A stretch of DNA of 64,000 nucleotides from Narthecium ossifragum (GCA_963920575.1 OY986966.1:5352130-5416129); one strand, 5' to 3'. Shown: positions 10,935-22,961, counted from the first letter of the stretch. The notes: generated from the letters alone by a model not told the origin. Numbers and translations are program-made.

Positions 10935-11130
10935 ATCGGTACCATGGTACCGGTATACTAACGTATTAATCGGTACCATTTTACTGGTATATAAAGCTAT
11001 AGTTTCGGTGGATACGTCCCGGTATACATAGCATACTAATCGGTACTATGTTACCGGTACATTAAGCCAAAGTATCGGGTTCTACATACCGATACGTTGA
11101 CGTTTTCTGTCGGTCTGATACTACCGATCA
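10935..11130. repeat. Palindrome array C (6 units, 34-36-nt period)
   Basis: Units start near 10935, 10969, 11003, 11038, 11073 and 11109, for example ATCGGTACCATGGTACCGGT and ATCGGTACTATGTTACCGGT. The array lies 5' of the transposase coding exons, mirroring the place of array A relative to the PMD gene. The arms are more divergent than in array A. Confidence 0.85.
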
Positions 11131-11677
11131 AAACGCGGTCCGAGAAGGACAAAAAAAAACAAGAGAAGAGGAAATGTACATTTTTTGAGCGCCTTTTCTC
11201 GTCTCCTTCGCTCTAGCATTCGTCTTCTCCATCCATTTCGACCTAATACACCTTGGATTGACAATGTATAATGGGGAGGGCTTGTGTGAGTTGAAAACCT
11301 AAGGTTGGAGGAGATGGTTTGGAGTATAATGTGAATGTGTTGGAGGATAAGAAAGAAGATAGAATAACTTGAAGACCTAGGGCTTGGAGGGAGGGGGAGT
11401 GAGTAACTTGAAGACCTAGGGCTTGGAGGGAGGAGATGGTTAGGGATTGGAGGTGAAAATTCGGTAGTAAGAGAAGGAGAAGATGATGGTTAGAGGTAGG
11501 AGAAGATGTGGTGTTGTGGTGTATTGAGAAATAAATCTTATGGTAGATTAGGTTTTGTGGTGTATTGTATTTCAGAAGGTTAGTTTGGACATATCACCAA
11601 TGGGTCTTTTGGGTATGAAAAATGGTGTGGTGTGTTGAGTCGAAACGGTGGTGCGGATAACCGCACCGTTACAAGTA

Positions 11678-12071
11678 TTCTGGGCTGGAATTGCAAAAAG
11701 TGAAGTATGGGCCCTAAACCGTAAAAAATGATAGGCCTACTATTTCCATTCTATATCAGCCGTCCGTTATCCAGAGATCATCAAGATATGAGGTGGAACT
11801 CTCCTCATCTCGATACTCCCGACTCAGCAGGTATCTTCCAATGAGGGAGCGCCACGTAATACAAGCTACGTGGTAGTGCTACAGATGAGTGATGCGCCGA
11901 TACTAAGAGCGGTGAAGAGGCCGGCGATCCCACGCGCATCGGTGAGGATCCTCGCTGGATCAGAGCTTTGGGGTTTCAATCTGTTGTAGATCCTCTAGAT
12001 TTCCCCCTAATTCAGGGCGAATTTAGTTGTGCAGCGGGGAAATTAGGGTTCTTTCTGGGGGATTTGTCGCC
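11678..12071. other. S1FA upstream region
   Basis: Non-coding. It contains GGGCCCTAAACCG (about 11710), resembling GGCCCA plus telo-box motifs common in promoters of plant translation and growth genes, and a pyrimidine-rich leader before the ATG at 12072. MULE-1 ends about 400 bp upstream of the start codon. Confidence 0.4.
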
Positions 12072-13375
12072 ATGGAGGAACAATTCGCCGGCGCGGTAAT
12101 GTTTTATCGCCAATCTTCCCCTTTTCTTGTATCCATGAGTGAATCGGTCTGGATGGCTTTTGTTTAAATTCCTCTTGACCCGTGGTGGAATTGCTATCAT
12201 GAGATTGTTGTGATTCTAGGGTATAGTTAATTCTTTCGTATAATGCCTAGCGTTTGATGTGGTTTTATGTGATATTTGATCTGATCCATTAAGTACACTG
12301 CTTGATTTTTGCCGAGAGAGTGAGGGTGATGAAAAGAATCAAGTTTCAACAATACCTGAACAGAAAGATTTGAACTTTAGAGTTTGATATGCTGTTGAGC
12401 AGTTGTTCCTCGAGGGAAAACTAAAACAGACACAAGAGTTCTGCATGGACGTCTAGCTAAGGATAAAGTTAATTAGGATAGGTGAGGACATATTTCCTAC
12501 TGTTGATATCTGTATATTGAGCAAATTATGTGATAAATTCATTGGCATATCTCATGACATACCCATTTTCCAAGTGTGTGAAAGTTGTGTATGAAGTTCT
12601 TGAATCTATGCAGCTATTAATGTCTGGCAATGTGGCACCAAAACTTTGTCTCAGCCGTTGGTCTAGTGTACTGACTAGAACCTACATCTATATTTGTGTA
12701 TGTTGTTTCATGCTACACCTCTTCAAGAGCAATGTGGACTTCCAAGGTTTATCAACCTTCCAGTTATGCGTTTTGTGATTAAAGTTGTTTGGAGTAATTA
12801 ATGTACCATTCAATTTGAATATGCACTCTTGGAAAAGCAGCAGCTTTAAATTTTTTGTCAAATTCCTCCTATTATGTTGCTTTAGATTCATGAGAGCAAA
12901 TGGGGGGAATATATAGAAAGGAGCAGCTTGACATTTCACTTGTCGATCTACAGCTCAGTTCTATTCCTCTGGCCGTGTTTGTTGTCATGGGATGTTGAAA
13001 TCTACTGTTGTTGAAATTTTGTCACACTTGATGAAATCTTTATCCAACTGATTTACCATCATGAGCTTTGATGATTGTAGTTCTCGAATAGCCACTGGTT
13101 TACCTACTTTGTTCATTGGTATTGGTTTGTTGACTGAGATAAACTTCTTGGTTAAACAGGGAAATGTGATCAGGGAGGAGGCGAGTAAAGGATTGAACCC
13201 AGCGTTGATTGTCCTGCTTGTGGTTGGGGGACTTGTGCTTCTCTTCTTTGGTGGCAACTATGCTCTGTACATGTATGCACAGAGGTCCCTTGCACCTAGG
13301 AAGAAAAAGCCTGTTTCTAAGAAGAAGATGAAGAGGGAGAAGCTCAAGCAAGGTGTCTCTGCACCTGGAGAGTAG
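12072..13375 (+). CDS. S1FA: DNA-binding protein S1FA homologue
   Basis: Two exons are joined in phase 0: a tiny one (12072-12095, 8 codons) and the main one (13160-13375), separated by a 1064-bp intron. The product is 79 residues. The second exon gives [20 protein letters not shown], then a hydrophobic segment through [20 protein letters not shown], and ends [20 protein letters not shown] followed by VSAPGE, the nearly invariant basic tail of the S1FA family. S1FA was described as a factor binding a negative element in plastid ribosomal protein promoters; the sequence shows one membrane-like helix and a Lys/Arg tail that serves as nuclear localisation and DNA-binding region. Length agrees with the family (about 70-90 aa). 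The ATG was chosen because it is the only start that splices in frame. Confidence 0.93.
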
Positions 13376-14034
13376 GAAGAGATGTATACCTGAAAAAGCG
13401 AGGGGGGAATCTTGTTAGTTATTTTAATCCTTAGGCTAATTTCATGTGGAGTTCAAGTACTTGGAGGTTTTTGACCTTTATAAGTTGCCAAAAGTACTGT
13501 TAGTGGACTGAGTTTGCTATAAGATGTTTGAGCATCATTACTGTATCATTTTTTTCATAACTTAGTGTGGTTGCTCATGACTTCCTCAGTGGCTGATGAA
13601 CTATTGCCAATATTACCGTTAGGATTTATCTGCAATGTACTACGTATTATGCACGGAAGTGTATGCATGCGCTTGGGTATGAGCAAGTGCCTGATATTGC
13701 TAGCTTCAATTTGGATTTGATTTGCCGTTGGTTTCAGTTCGAAATTTCCTGTCCAGGAATGCTGGTTTTTCCTTGTAGTCCGATGTCCAGATTGTTGTGC
13801 ATACGAGTGGGGAAGGTGGGACTGTTGGTAGGTGTGGATGTTAAAAATGTCAGAGAGGCTTGGCTGGTGATGAGAGTTTTGCAAGAAGAAAACATGTTTG
13901 TATAATTGTCATCAGAGAGGTGGATGAGAAATTTACGAGAATGAAGTATGATCTGATAGCAACTCACACTTTTTATTGAATAGCTCTTTGCATTGTAATC
14001 TGGAAGAGACTTATTTGCATACAGAGTCTTATCT
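13376..14034. other. S1FA 3' region and intergenic spacer
   Basis: AT-rich non-coding sequence with no gene seen. The two flanking genes, S1FA and the peroxidase, are convergent here. Confidence 0.5.
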
Positions 14035-15562
14035 CTATTCAGCATTAACATAAGGGCAGTCTTTCCTGATCTCCCCTTGATCCCCAGTCAGCGGATTGTT
14101 CTCGGACAAAACGATCATCGCCCTAGTGAACTGTTCATGGAAATAGCTGTTGTTGGCGGCCATCATCTCCACAAAGGGGGATGTTGAGGGGTCTGATGTG
14201 AGCTCCTGGTCCACCAGCAGCAGTCCCTTGTGGCTCAGCAAGTTCTTGTAGTACATGTTGTCGATCACCATCGGCGTCTCTCCATCATTCCTTGCATATT
14301 GCATCGCCTTTGGATCAGTATCTGGGGACGGACATCGGCCACGGAGGTACTCACCGTACTTGGGATCGATGGTTGGATCCACAGTGGGATAGAGCCGACT
14401 GATGAGATTTATGCAATGAACTCGGCCAACAGAGTGAGCTCCTTAAGGTTTTTCTTTGTTGCTCAGTATAGTTGTTGTGGTTGAGCAGCAAAGCAGTACA
14501 AGGACAAGAATTCAGATGAAACTAGAAATGGAGCTTACGATGATACCTAAGAGTGCGACGGTGCCTTCAGTATCAATTCCTATGGATTGGAATCGAGATA
14601 GTACCAGAGATGCACTGTCATTGTGGTTGGGGATGACATCTTCGACTTCTCCGATGTGGCTGTCCTTGCTATCTCTCCTCCCTGTTTTCATGCTGATGTT
14701 TGGCCCTCCGAGCTGCAAAATAATGATCTTTAAGAAGTTCTTCCAGTTTAAAGCCAGTTTCAGAACCTAAGAATCATGTATAAAATAGCTGCATGATGAT
14801 AACTAGTTCATTGTATGTTTTGCTTGAGAAGTATTAGAGATGCATCAGTTTTTAAAACTCTCATTCAGTGAGACAAGAAGATGAGAGTATTGGACAATGC
14901 TTGTATTTACCAGTAGAACTCCCTCCCTAGCCGAAAGGGCGACGATATCAGCGCAGGATACCGTGGAAGGGCACTCCCTTTCGACGGCATCCTTGATGGT
15001 CTGGACATACTTGAAGTTCCTCATGCCGAAGTTCCTTACGGATGTTTGTTCTGAGATCATCGTCTTTGTCGTCACCAGCAGCAATGAGGCATCACAGGAC
15101 TGATTCACCAACTTAACCAATCATGTCTGATGATCTAAACGACATCTGTGGTTCAATATCAGTTGAGTAGAGTAGTGTACCTTCACCATGCAGTCATGGA
15201 AGAGGTTTCTGACCCAGGAGACTGCCGTGTTGCCATGCTTCTTGTAAAGCTTCTGGACCTCTTCCTTGATGATGTCTTCACCTTTTGGGCAGCTTTCTGA
15301 GTAGTAGTTCGGGCTCAATTGACCTTCTCCTGCAACACAGTTTGAACGTAATCGCAACATACAAGTCCATGCAACCATTCTGAATTATAGCCGACGAGGA
15401 TGTCACAACAAACATCAGACTTCAACCACTGTGGCTAAATCCTTGTTCTTGAGCATGAAAAATTTATGGTTCATGGAAGTTGTATGGATTACCTAAGGAG
15501 AAGAGGAAACAGAGGAGCGACAGGATCATCAAAGGCCATCCAGTTCTTGGGCCAAAAGCCAT
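14035..15562 (-). CDS. Class III peroxidase, peroxidase 21-like
   Basis: Five exons (15493-15562, 15181-15329, 14911-15099, 14547-14712, 14035-14441) join without frame errors into 326 residues, the usual length. The start (MAFGPRTGWPLMILSLLCFL) gives a signal peptide, so the enzyme is secreted to the wall or apoplast. The acid-base region reads SWVRNLFHDCMVKSCDASLL, with catalytic Arg, His and the disulfide Cys present. TVSCADIVALSARE and the proximal haem ligand motif LLGAHSVGRVHC follow. The C-terminal part has DPKYGEYLRGRCP and ends near CPYVNAE. The NLFHDCMV variant instead of RLHFHDCF is typical of the peroxidase 21 clade. The family oxidises phenolics using hydrogen peroxide. It is convergent with S1FA. 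Confidence 0.9.
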
Positions 15563-15603
15563 GCTTCTCTTGTGGTTCTGAAGAAACCTCCAAGCCTTGA
15601 TGC

Positions 15604-15613
15604 TCTTATAATA
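15604..15613 (-). promoter_or_regulatory. Candidate TATA box of the peroxidase gene
   Basis: The minus strand reads TATTATAAGA about 45 bp upstream of the peroxidase start codon. Position and sequence fit a plant TATA box with a short leader. No transcript data support it. Confidence 0.4.
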
Positions 15614-16276
15614 GCAAGACAAAATGCATGCGCGAGCTTGCTAACAGTACTCTAGTGCACGACGAAAGCCAGAGCCTTAAGTCTAAAGTTTGGGCTCTCA
15701 TGTGATGATTATGGATGGCAAGAATATTAACTAGTGCTTGCCGACCACCACCACCATCGCCACTAGTTGAGCGCGATGATATACTATAATAACCAGTAGG
15801 CTTCTGGGTATCGAAAGCTTTAGCTCTGTAGATGAAGATGACGTTGAACTACGAAAATAGTGGCGAATTTATTCTTGCAAATCATGAAGTGCTTGGAGGG
15901 GTTTTTGACCTTTTTTTTAGTACAACAAAACATGTCAGAAACACGTCGACCACATAGTGAATCAGTTCTTGTCAGCATTTGATGTGATCAAGATACATTT
16001 CAATGTAAATGTTACATTCATCAGTAGAATTTGATGCTGATAGCCAACGCTAATGCTGTTCATCATATAGGATGTATTCTATCACCAGTCACATATGGAA
16101 TTCCCATGTTAGCAGATGACATGATCCTTCAGCAACAAATAGATTTCTAAACCTTACAAATTGTGAATTAAAACCTGCTAACAGGGCTTACATTCAAGAA
16201 GTCGGAAGGCTCAAAAGCAGGAGGTAACTGCAGGGAAGGTTAAAAACCTAACAACAACTAATGCCTTGACAAACAT
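15614..16276. other. Intergenic spacer
   Basis: Non-coding and AT-rich between the peroxidase promoter and the 3' end of the TMEM209-like gene. No gene or repeat was recognised. Confidence 0.5.
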
Positions 16277-19200
16277 TCAGCTCTCTATGTCTGAATCAAG
16301 AACTGGGAGGACGTTGAAAGCTGAAGAACCAAGATGAACTCCCCGCACCATACTTCCATATCCAATCTTGATTCTATGAAAAAGAAGCAGAAGAGCATCC
16401 CATAGTGCTGTTCTTCCCTGAAAAAAGAAAAGGCCGAATTGAGCTCCTGTCAGTAACGAACAAAAGCAAAAAAGAGTTGGCATCAAGAAAATACAGTTGG
16501 TTCATATTGTATCGCTAAATGCAGTAATTGGGGCCAGAGGAAGACATGATAAACTTCAGGAGGATGGTCATTGAGGGCATTTAGTTAGTATGCTGATGTA
16601 TCAATAATAAAGTCTCAGACTCTGAGCAGCGAAGGAAATGCAATTCCTTACAAGAACTTCTCCGTTGCTCATTAAAAATCCATTCCATGCAGTTAAAATG
16701 ACAGGGCAACAAAACAACCAAATCTGTCACTGATACCCTTTGACCGAGCTAGGTAGCTACGAATTGATCATAACTTAAAGGCAGATGATCGGTGGACAGA
16801 AATGCTCATACCAATTCACTTAGGCATCAGTCCTGTTTTGTTACTTTTTTAGATGCTGTCACATCAAACGTTTCACATGATTCAGATATGTTCCAAACTT
16901 TCACCAAAAATTGGTTCAACAAACATAGTTTAAAGCTTCAACAAGAAATTTGGAGCAATAATCACCAAGAATGATTGGAAAAACCAACAGCAGATAAACA
17001 AGTTTGAAAGAAAGAAAGGAAAAGAAAGGTTAAAAAAGAAGAAGAAAATGATCTTGCAAGCATTATCCTCCACACTTAACCTATTCCACATAGAGGTATA
17101 ATAGAATATTAGATTACTAAACCCGGAGATGACTAGAGCGTATAAATTTGAAATCTCTTCCACCGGAAAACAGACAGCAGAGCTTATCTCTAGCCAATGC
17201 ATAAAATGTAATGCAAAATAATAAGCCTCAAGGAAAACTTATGAGAACATAATGCGGATTTGGTCTAAGTATACAGCACTAACCTGAAGAGAAAACTGCA
17301 GCTTCTTATCCCAATATAAAGCGAAAATGGGAGGGCTCTGCTTGCCTATAGACAATATACAAGCTCCTGGGTGGACGACAGATGGGACACCCGAAATGAC
17401 AGCCACATATTTCTCAGGAAACCTCTCTTTTGGAGGAAGAATTCCCAGAAACAGGGGATTTTTACTAGACTGGGCACCAGAATAGGAGGTAGGATCGACA
17501 TGCAACATCCATCTGGGATGCTCCAAGAAAGCACAGACTAAGTACAAGAGCAGATGAGAGTCTGTTGGAAGCTCACTCCTCCACTTGTCAGCTTTGTCAG
17601 GGCCATCTCCGCTCTCTAAATAGTCGTAGTTCTTCAAGCATGTTCCCTCAGCAAGCTCTATAACATTACAAAAAAAAGACATGACAATGTATTCCTGAAG
17701 AAATGTTTTTCCTGATCATGGAACATGTTTATTTTTTGCTCTTGCTATCGCTATTTCTTTGTAGGCAGATTAGAAGTCCGAGACACAACCTCCGAAATTG
17801 ATCTTATTTCTTATGCAACACTGATGGATATCATGAACTTTACCTCGAACCCTTCGCACTGTATAATCTGCACGAACATTGCTCTGAGGTAACAAACCTT
17901 TGATCAGTTCTCCTTTCATAAGTGCCTTGAGCCTTTGATGTTCAGTGATGGCATCTAAACATGCCTGTATAGCAGGCAGCTGAGGGTTTTGAGGTAACTG
18001 TTGCATACTAGCTAGAGGTGGATGTGCTGCACAAAGAAGATGAAATCGTTGGTAGATAACCAGTGCAAGGAGAACCCAGTTTGAGTATTAGGCGAGATTT
18101 TAAATGCACTTAATCTGGATTCTTACTTCAACAAATATTGAGACTTTTAGACAAGCTTTTAACTGACAAAAGTTAAAAAGAATGCTTGCAGATTATCAAA
18201 TGCAGTGGGGAACCTTCAAACTAGAGGATAATAAGCAAGTTCTTTGCAGGTGGTCTTAACAACTGTTATATGGTGCAAGATGATAGTTACACTAGAACCT
18301 ACTAACTGTTCGCGAGAACAGAAACTTGGCGATTAAATCCATAGAGGCTTTGAACGTGAAGGAAACTCACATGTTGATCCATCTCTTGCATGTAGGAGGG
18401 CAGCACATAGCTGATGAAGAAGACCGTCTTCATCCAAGGAGATTATCGGCAACCATTCTTGAGAACCACCAACTGGGAATGCATTAGCAGGTGCAGTACT
18501 AGTTAAGGAGTCGCTTCCAACCTGATTGACAGTGATGGAAATGCCAACACTAGCCGCTGCTTGCATTACCTGCAAAGGCCAGGAAGATAAGAAAGTAAAT
18601 GAGTAGCAAAACAAAAAAGCACAAAGTGTTAAAATCCACTCTATTGGAAAAAATATGGAGACCTGAATGTGGCTGACTCCAATCTTCTCAAGGAGCGGGT
18701 ATATCAAGATTGAAGCGAACCACTGTCTGAGATGATCCCGCCACTGCTCAATCTGAGGATATATACCCAAGCACTCAAAGCCCTCTACAGCCTGCTCTAC
18801 GGTCATCGGAGGAGGCATCTCCCCCTCCCCCTTCTTTGGTGGTGTGCTATATTTCTGATGTGAGCCTGGGGACATCCTTACTGGCCTCAGAGGTGTGCTC
18901 CTAGCGGTACCTGATGGCGTCGCTGAGCTGGCAATAGAGCTTGGGCTAACTACTGCATACCCACGAATGGTGGGAGGTGGTGTTGCTGCCTCCTTCACGG
19001 CTGACTCCTCGATCTTCTCGTCAACAGCAGCAAGAAATTGCTCGAGCATTTCCTCCGTCTGTATCCCCTTTGCACTGCCCGAACTATGCTTCGACCAGGG
19101 GGTCGAAGGTGAGCCAATGGACTTGGGAAGGGGAGCAGAAGGTGGTGATTGCAAAGGGATCGCCGCCTTCTTGGTAGCACTGCTAGTCAGTTCATTCGAC

Positions 19201-19946
19201 CCAATTCGGGACGGGCGAGATGGGGTATAGCTGAATGGCGACTTCCGTATAGGGACAAGTGGTTCTGATGCCTGCATAGGAGTTAAAGATCGCGACTTGG
19301 GAGGTTTTCTGACCACCTCAAGATTGGCCTTCTCTGGTGGTTTCGGTTTTAGTCCCAAAAGCCCGAGCTGCCGCTCGGAGAGACTACTCTGATGCTTCTC
19401 ATCAGGCTTTTTACGAGCTGCAATGATAGGCGCAATCTTAGGATTACGGAGCGACAAAGCTTTGATAAGCGACGTCAGTGTGGCAATGAAGAGAATGCCG
19501 GCGGCGGCTTGCAGAACCTTGCCAACGACCACTGTTTTGAATCAAAGGCAATTTAACAAACAGATGAAAAGCATCGTTAAGATGGTTTAAGAAATCGATA
19601 AGAAGGGCGTACGAGCAGTAGCGAGGGAGAGATGGATCTTGGTAAGCGCTTTGAGGAGGAACCCTTCCCTTGGAGATAGATTAAAGGGACATAGTTAGCA
19701 TCAGCTGCATCACCTCAACAAATAATACCAAAAAAAAGTGGGGATTTAAAAGGAGAGAGGAGAGAGGTACCTTGAGGAGAGAGCGAGAAGGAAGAGGGAG
19801 GAGGCGAGAGAGGAAAAGGAGAGGAAGAGGAGGGTCGCTGGGGAGGGGCGGATGCTAGTGGCGGTGAGGGCGGCGGAGAAGGTTGGGTTCTGGTAAACCG
19901 AGAATTTGGGCTTGGGAGCTGGGGAGCTTCTCCTCTCCACCTCCAT
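16277..19946 (-). CDS. TMEM209-like / cytochrome b561-related N-terminal domain protein
   Basis: Seven exons (19771-19946, 19613-19668, 18663-19531, 18371-18569, 17844-18026, 17284-17657, 16277-16417) join in frame to 665 residues. The N-terminus (MEVERRSSPAPKPKFSVYQN) precedes two hydrophobic segments (LFLSFSSLASSLFLLAL and LQAAAGILFIATLTSLI). A long Ser/Pro-rich disordered middle contains YAVVSPSSIASSATPSGT, then the conserved C-terminal domain from QAVEGFECLGIYPQIEQWRD through FASILIYPLLEKIGVSHIQ, HPRWMLHVDPTSY and GRTALWDALLLLFHRIKIGY. This is the PF09786-type family; human TMEM209 associates with the nuclear pore, and the plant member is uncharacterised as far as I know. The name cytochrome b561-related is historical, and no haem ligands are evident. 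Confidence 0.88.
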
Positions 19947-21573
19947 CTACGAATCTCCTCTATTTTGGCTCCGCCGAGCTCTCAGGATCACGGCGAGGGT
20001 GGTTGTGGCGGGGTTCGCCGCCGCCCAAACGTTGCATTTGGGGTTCAAAATTTGAATGCGGACAGACGTTGTACAGGGGCTGTCTCTCAGAGGAGTCAAG
20101 TTGTGCTCGAAATGCGAGAAGAGTCAGGGCCCGGTACCTTGGTACCGGGACGGGATTGGTTGTTGCCCCCAACCCGGATAAGACCCGAACACCTCCTTTA
20201 TCCTGGGTAGGAATTTAGGATAAGAGTTATCGTGGGATTTCTAATCAAAGATTAGAGGTACTCGAGTGTAAAATGGGTCTTGCGTAGGGGGGCTTATGCA
20301 AAATTTTAATCTAATTAATGAATAATTTTTAATTTGTTTGGTTTGAATTAAGCTACTATTTATTTTATATTGTTTAATAATATAAATTAAAATAATATAT
20401 TATATTAATATAAATGGGTCCGTATGGGGATGCATTGATGTGTATAACCATGTCACGTTATCATACTATGTCATGTGATGATGCGATTCTTTTTCACGTC
20501 CGCTGGAAGTGGAGGTCACGTGTACATCGCCAGGAGCCATGGCGCCGGCAGAACGCCTTCAACACCGCCGAGCCATACGACCCGGTGGAGGACGGGCGAG
20601 CATCGATGCCGACAATAGTGGAGTTGCAGGCGTCTACCGGAGATGACAAATAAACGAGCGTTGATATGAGAGGGATTAGCAGGTTGAGACGTCGAACATG
20701 ACGGGTGGGGTGGTAATATTATATTTAAACTAATATAATATATATTATCATAATATGTGACTGAAAAAATTCTCCAACAAATTAAATTTTTGGTCGAGAG
20801 TTTGTACCATTACTTCGTCAGTTAGCTTCTTTAATTAATATCTCACGTATTCCAGATTATTTTGTAGAACATCATCTGCTCATGTTGTGGTACCTGTTTC
20901 TGAAAAATAAACAGCTCATGTTCACAACCTTTTTTCCCCTGTGATTCAAGATCCAATTCAGCGTAACAAAAATGCCCGCACTTCAATGCATCATGGTTGA
21001 GTATCTTTAACAGGAAAACAGTAATCCACCCCCTCAATCTTCAATTAGAGTACTAGAATTATCAAGAGCTGACCAGAATATCTTCTGGTATCATACCAAA
21101 GCAATGCATTTTCTGAAGAATACCTTTCTACAAAAGATCTTTCCTTCCAAAAAAAAAAAAAAAAAAAAATCAACCATAAGGAAATGCTTCGAAGAGGACT
21201 TTTTAGTTTTTACATTCTTTGCAAGAAATTTTTTTGAAACAGGAATTATCTTATCGTTCTGCTGATATAATTAATCACTAGCAAAAGAGAACATTCTTAC
21301 CTTGGCGGCTCGCTCACAACCGCTAAATAAGTCCCCATCATGGGCTCAGGAAGACATTGCTCCACTGGTTTACGTGAGAATTAAGGTGGCAATGCCTAGC
21401 CATTAGTTGCCCAAAGATGTCAAATTGGACCCTACCAGGGCCCTACAATAATGGCAGCAGCACTCACCACACAAACTTACATACCTTTTTGTCTTCCTTT
21501 CTCTCTTCCATTCGATATAAACGACCCTCTTTTCTCGATTACCTCTACAATCCAAGGCTCCAGCTAGGCACAC
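19947..21573. other. Intergenic region with AT-rich inverted block
   Basis: Most is non-coding. At 20370-20415 and 20715-20755 two AT-rich tracts resembling inverted repeats (sharing ATATATTATATTA) flank a GC-richer core that contains an 80-codon frame (20414-20653) with no recognised domain; this may be a MITE or a captured fragment. A homopolymer of about 20 A lies at 21151-21171. Confidence 0.4.
21514..21521 (+). promoter_or_regulatory. Candidate TATA box of the DUF1685 gene
   Basis: GATATAAACG sits about 55 bp upstream of the start codon at 21574, after a CT-rich stretch. The implied leader would be only about 25 nt, so this is tentative. Confidence 0.3.
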
Positions 21574-22392
21574 ATGGCTGACAACTCCTCACCCTGCCTT
21601 AGTTTCATGGACAAGCTCTGGTTCCAGCACAACATTCTCTTCACATATCCGACTCCCGGAAGAGATACCAGGATAAATAAAGCCGGCATGGCTTTGGAAG
21701 CTCCTCAAAACCAGCCAACAAAGTTCTGTTTAAAGCCACCTTCAGAAGAAAGCATTTCATCCAAGGTAATGATATCTCTGCACTTCATAGTACAATCAAC
21801 TGCTCTTAACATGCTGAATTCTTGTTGATTTTTACCTCATTCGGATGATCAGCAGCCTGCTGCTGACAATAACAGCAACAAACCAGCTTATACAGTGAAG
21901 AAACAGGCAACACTGAATTTAGTCATTGGCCAGCCCCTTATTCAGTTGCAGATAGCACCCTGGAGTCAAAGCTGCTCGCATTCTGCATCCCTTTCGACAA
22001 ATACAGGTATGCAGCTAAAGAGGAGAAGAAGAACGGAAGCAATGATGATGAGGAGGTATAAGACCCTGTCTGATCTGGAGAACTATGAGCTGAAGGGTTT
22101 CATGGATTTGGGTTTCATGTTCCACAAGGAGAAGTTGAGCCCAAAGATGATGAGCATGATACCCGGTCTTCAACGGCTTGGGAAGAAAGGTAAAGCAATT
22201 GAAGGGATGTTAGATATGGGTCATGAAGGGGTACAAAGGCCATATCTTTCTGAGGCCTGGTTCATCAACAGACCTGACTTCTCTATGACCAATCTGCGGA
22301 TGTTGCCAAGACCTCCAAAAGCAGCAGACATGAAGAAGCACCTTCTTTCCTGGGCTAGAGAAGTGGCTTCCACAGTCCACCACAAGTCATGA
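21574..22392 (+). CDS. DUF1685 family protein
   Basis: Two exons, 21574-21765 and 21853-22392, join in phase 0 to about 243 residues. The first encodes MADNSSPCLSFMDKLWFQHN, a variable N-terminus. The second carries a basic patch (LKRRRRTEAMMMRRYKTLSD) followed by the DUF1685 core: LENYELKGFMDLGFMFHKEK, LSPKMMSMIPGLQRLGKK, RPYLSEAW and a terminal LLSWAREVASTVHHKS. DUF1685 is a plant family of unknown biochemical role. The core motifs (L..LELKG..DLGF.F, PYLSEAW, ..WA..VA..V) are all present, so the gene looks intact. The acceptor could be three bases later (AGCAG), which would drop one Gln. Confidence 0.82.
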
Positions 22393-22961
22393 GAAACCTT
22401 GATTCTAAATTCAATAAAAACCTTGATATAACAATGTCTGTAAAAGAGTTGCAGGTTTGGCAAACATGTACCAGTGATCCCTGTCTCTTTTGTCTTGTCA
22501 AAATTCATTGAACCTGCAACAAAAGTGGCAATGTCAGTCGCACTCGCAGGGGTAGCACACTAGCACTGCACTGGTGATTCCCTCTCATCCTAGAGAAAAA
22601 TATAGAAAGGCTTAGACACCCAATCAAAGGTACTGCCTTGTCAGATGTGAGACAAGGTTGGATGGAAGCAATTTGGGGGTACCTATCAAAAGGCAGAAAG
22701 AACCATCATCATAGCAATTATAGGCAAAACTAGTGCATGATTCCACTTAAAAATTCGACACGTAAGCAAAGGTATTTCCATGTCAGATGTGAGAAATGGG
22801 TGGATGGAAGCAATCTGGGGGTACCAATCAAAAGGCAGAAAGAACCATCTTCATTGCAATTACAGGCAAAACATGGTGCATGATTCCACTTAGAAATTCC
22901 CTCTTCTAACCAGCAAAGATAACAAGTATTATAAAGCAAAATCAAAGAATATACCAAATCA
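22393..22961. other. Intergenic with a 110-bp imperfect duplication
   Basis: A segment starting TGTCAGATGTGAGA at about 22639 is repeated from about 22778. Both copies share GGATGGAAGCAAT, AAAAGGCAGAAAGAACCATC and TGCATGATTCCACTT, with about 85-90 percent identity judged by eye. No gene was seen. Confidence 0.6.

Larger units (their letters stand above)
6776..11668. mobile_element. MULE-1: complete Mutator-like element with 9-bp TSD
   Basis: The 4893-bp element is bounded by inverted ends: GGGTGCGGCTATCCGCACC at the left and, reverse-complemented, CGGTGCGGTTATCCGCACC at the right. Both continue with ACCGTTTCGACTCAACACA, so about 45 bp match closely before similarity fades. The flanks carry a perfect 9-bp direct duplication, TTACAAGTA, at 6767-6775 and 11669-11677, the length expected of Mutator insertions. 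Inside are two convergent genes, a MULE transposase on the minus strand and a plant mobile domain gene on the plus strand, plus three palindrome arrays. The undamaged TSD suggests a fairly recent insertion, although both genes carry lesions. Confidence 0.93.

Noticed and set aside
7351..11130. CRISPR-like array
   Set aside because: Regular repeat plus spacer appearance, but the units are degenerate palindromes, spacers are short (about 15 nt), and this is a plant nuclear transposon.
20414..20653. 80-codon plus-strand frame
   Set aside because: No recognised domain and it lies between AT-rich inverted tracts that suggest a small transposon; kept only as a note in the intergenic entry.
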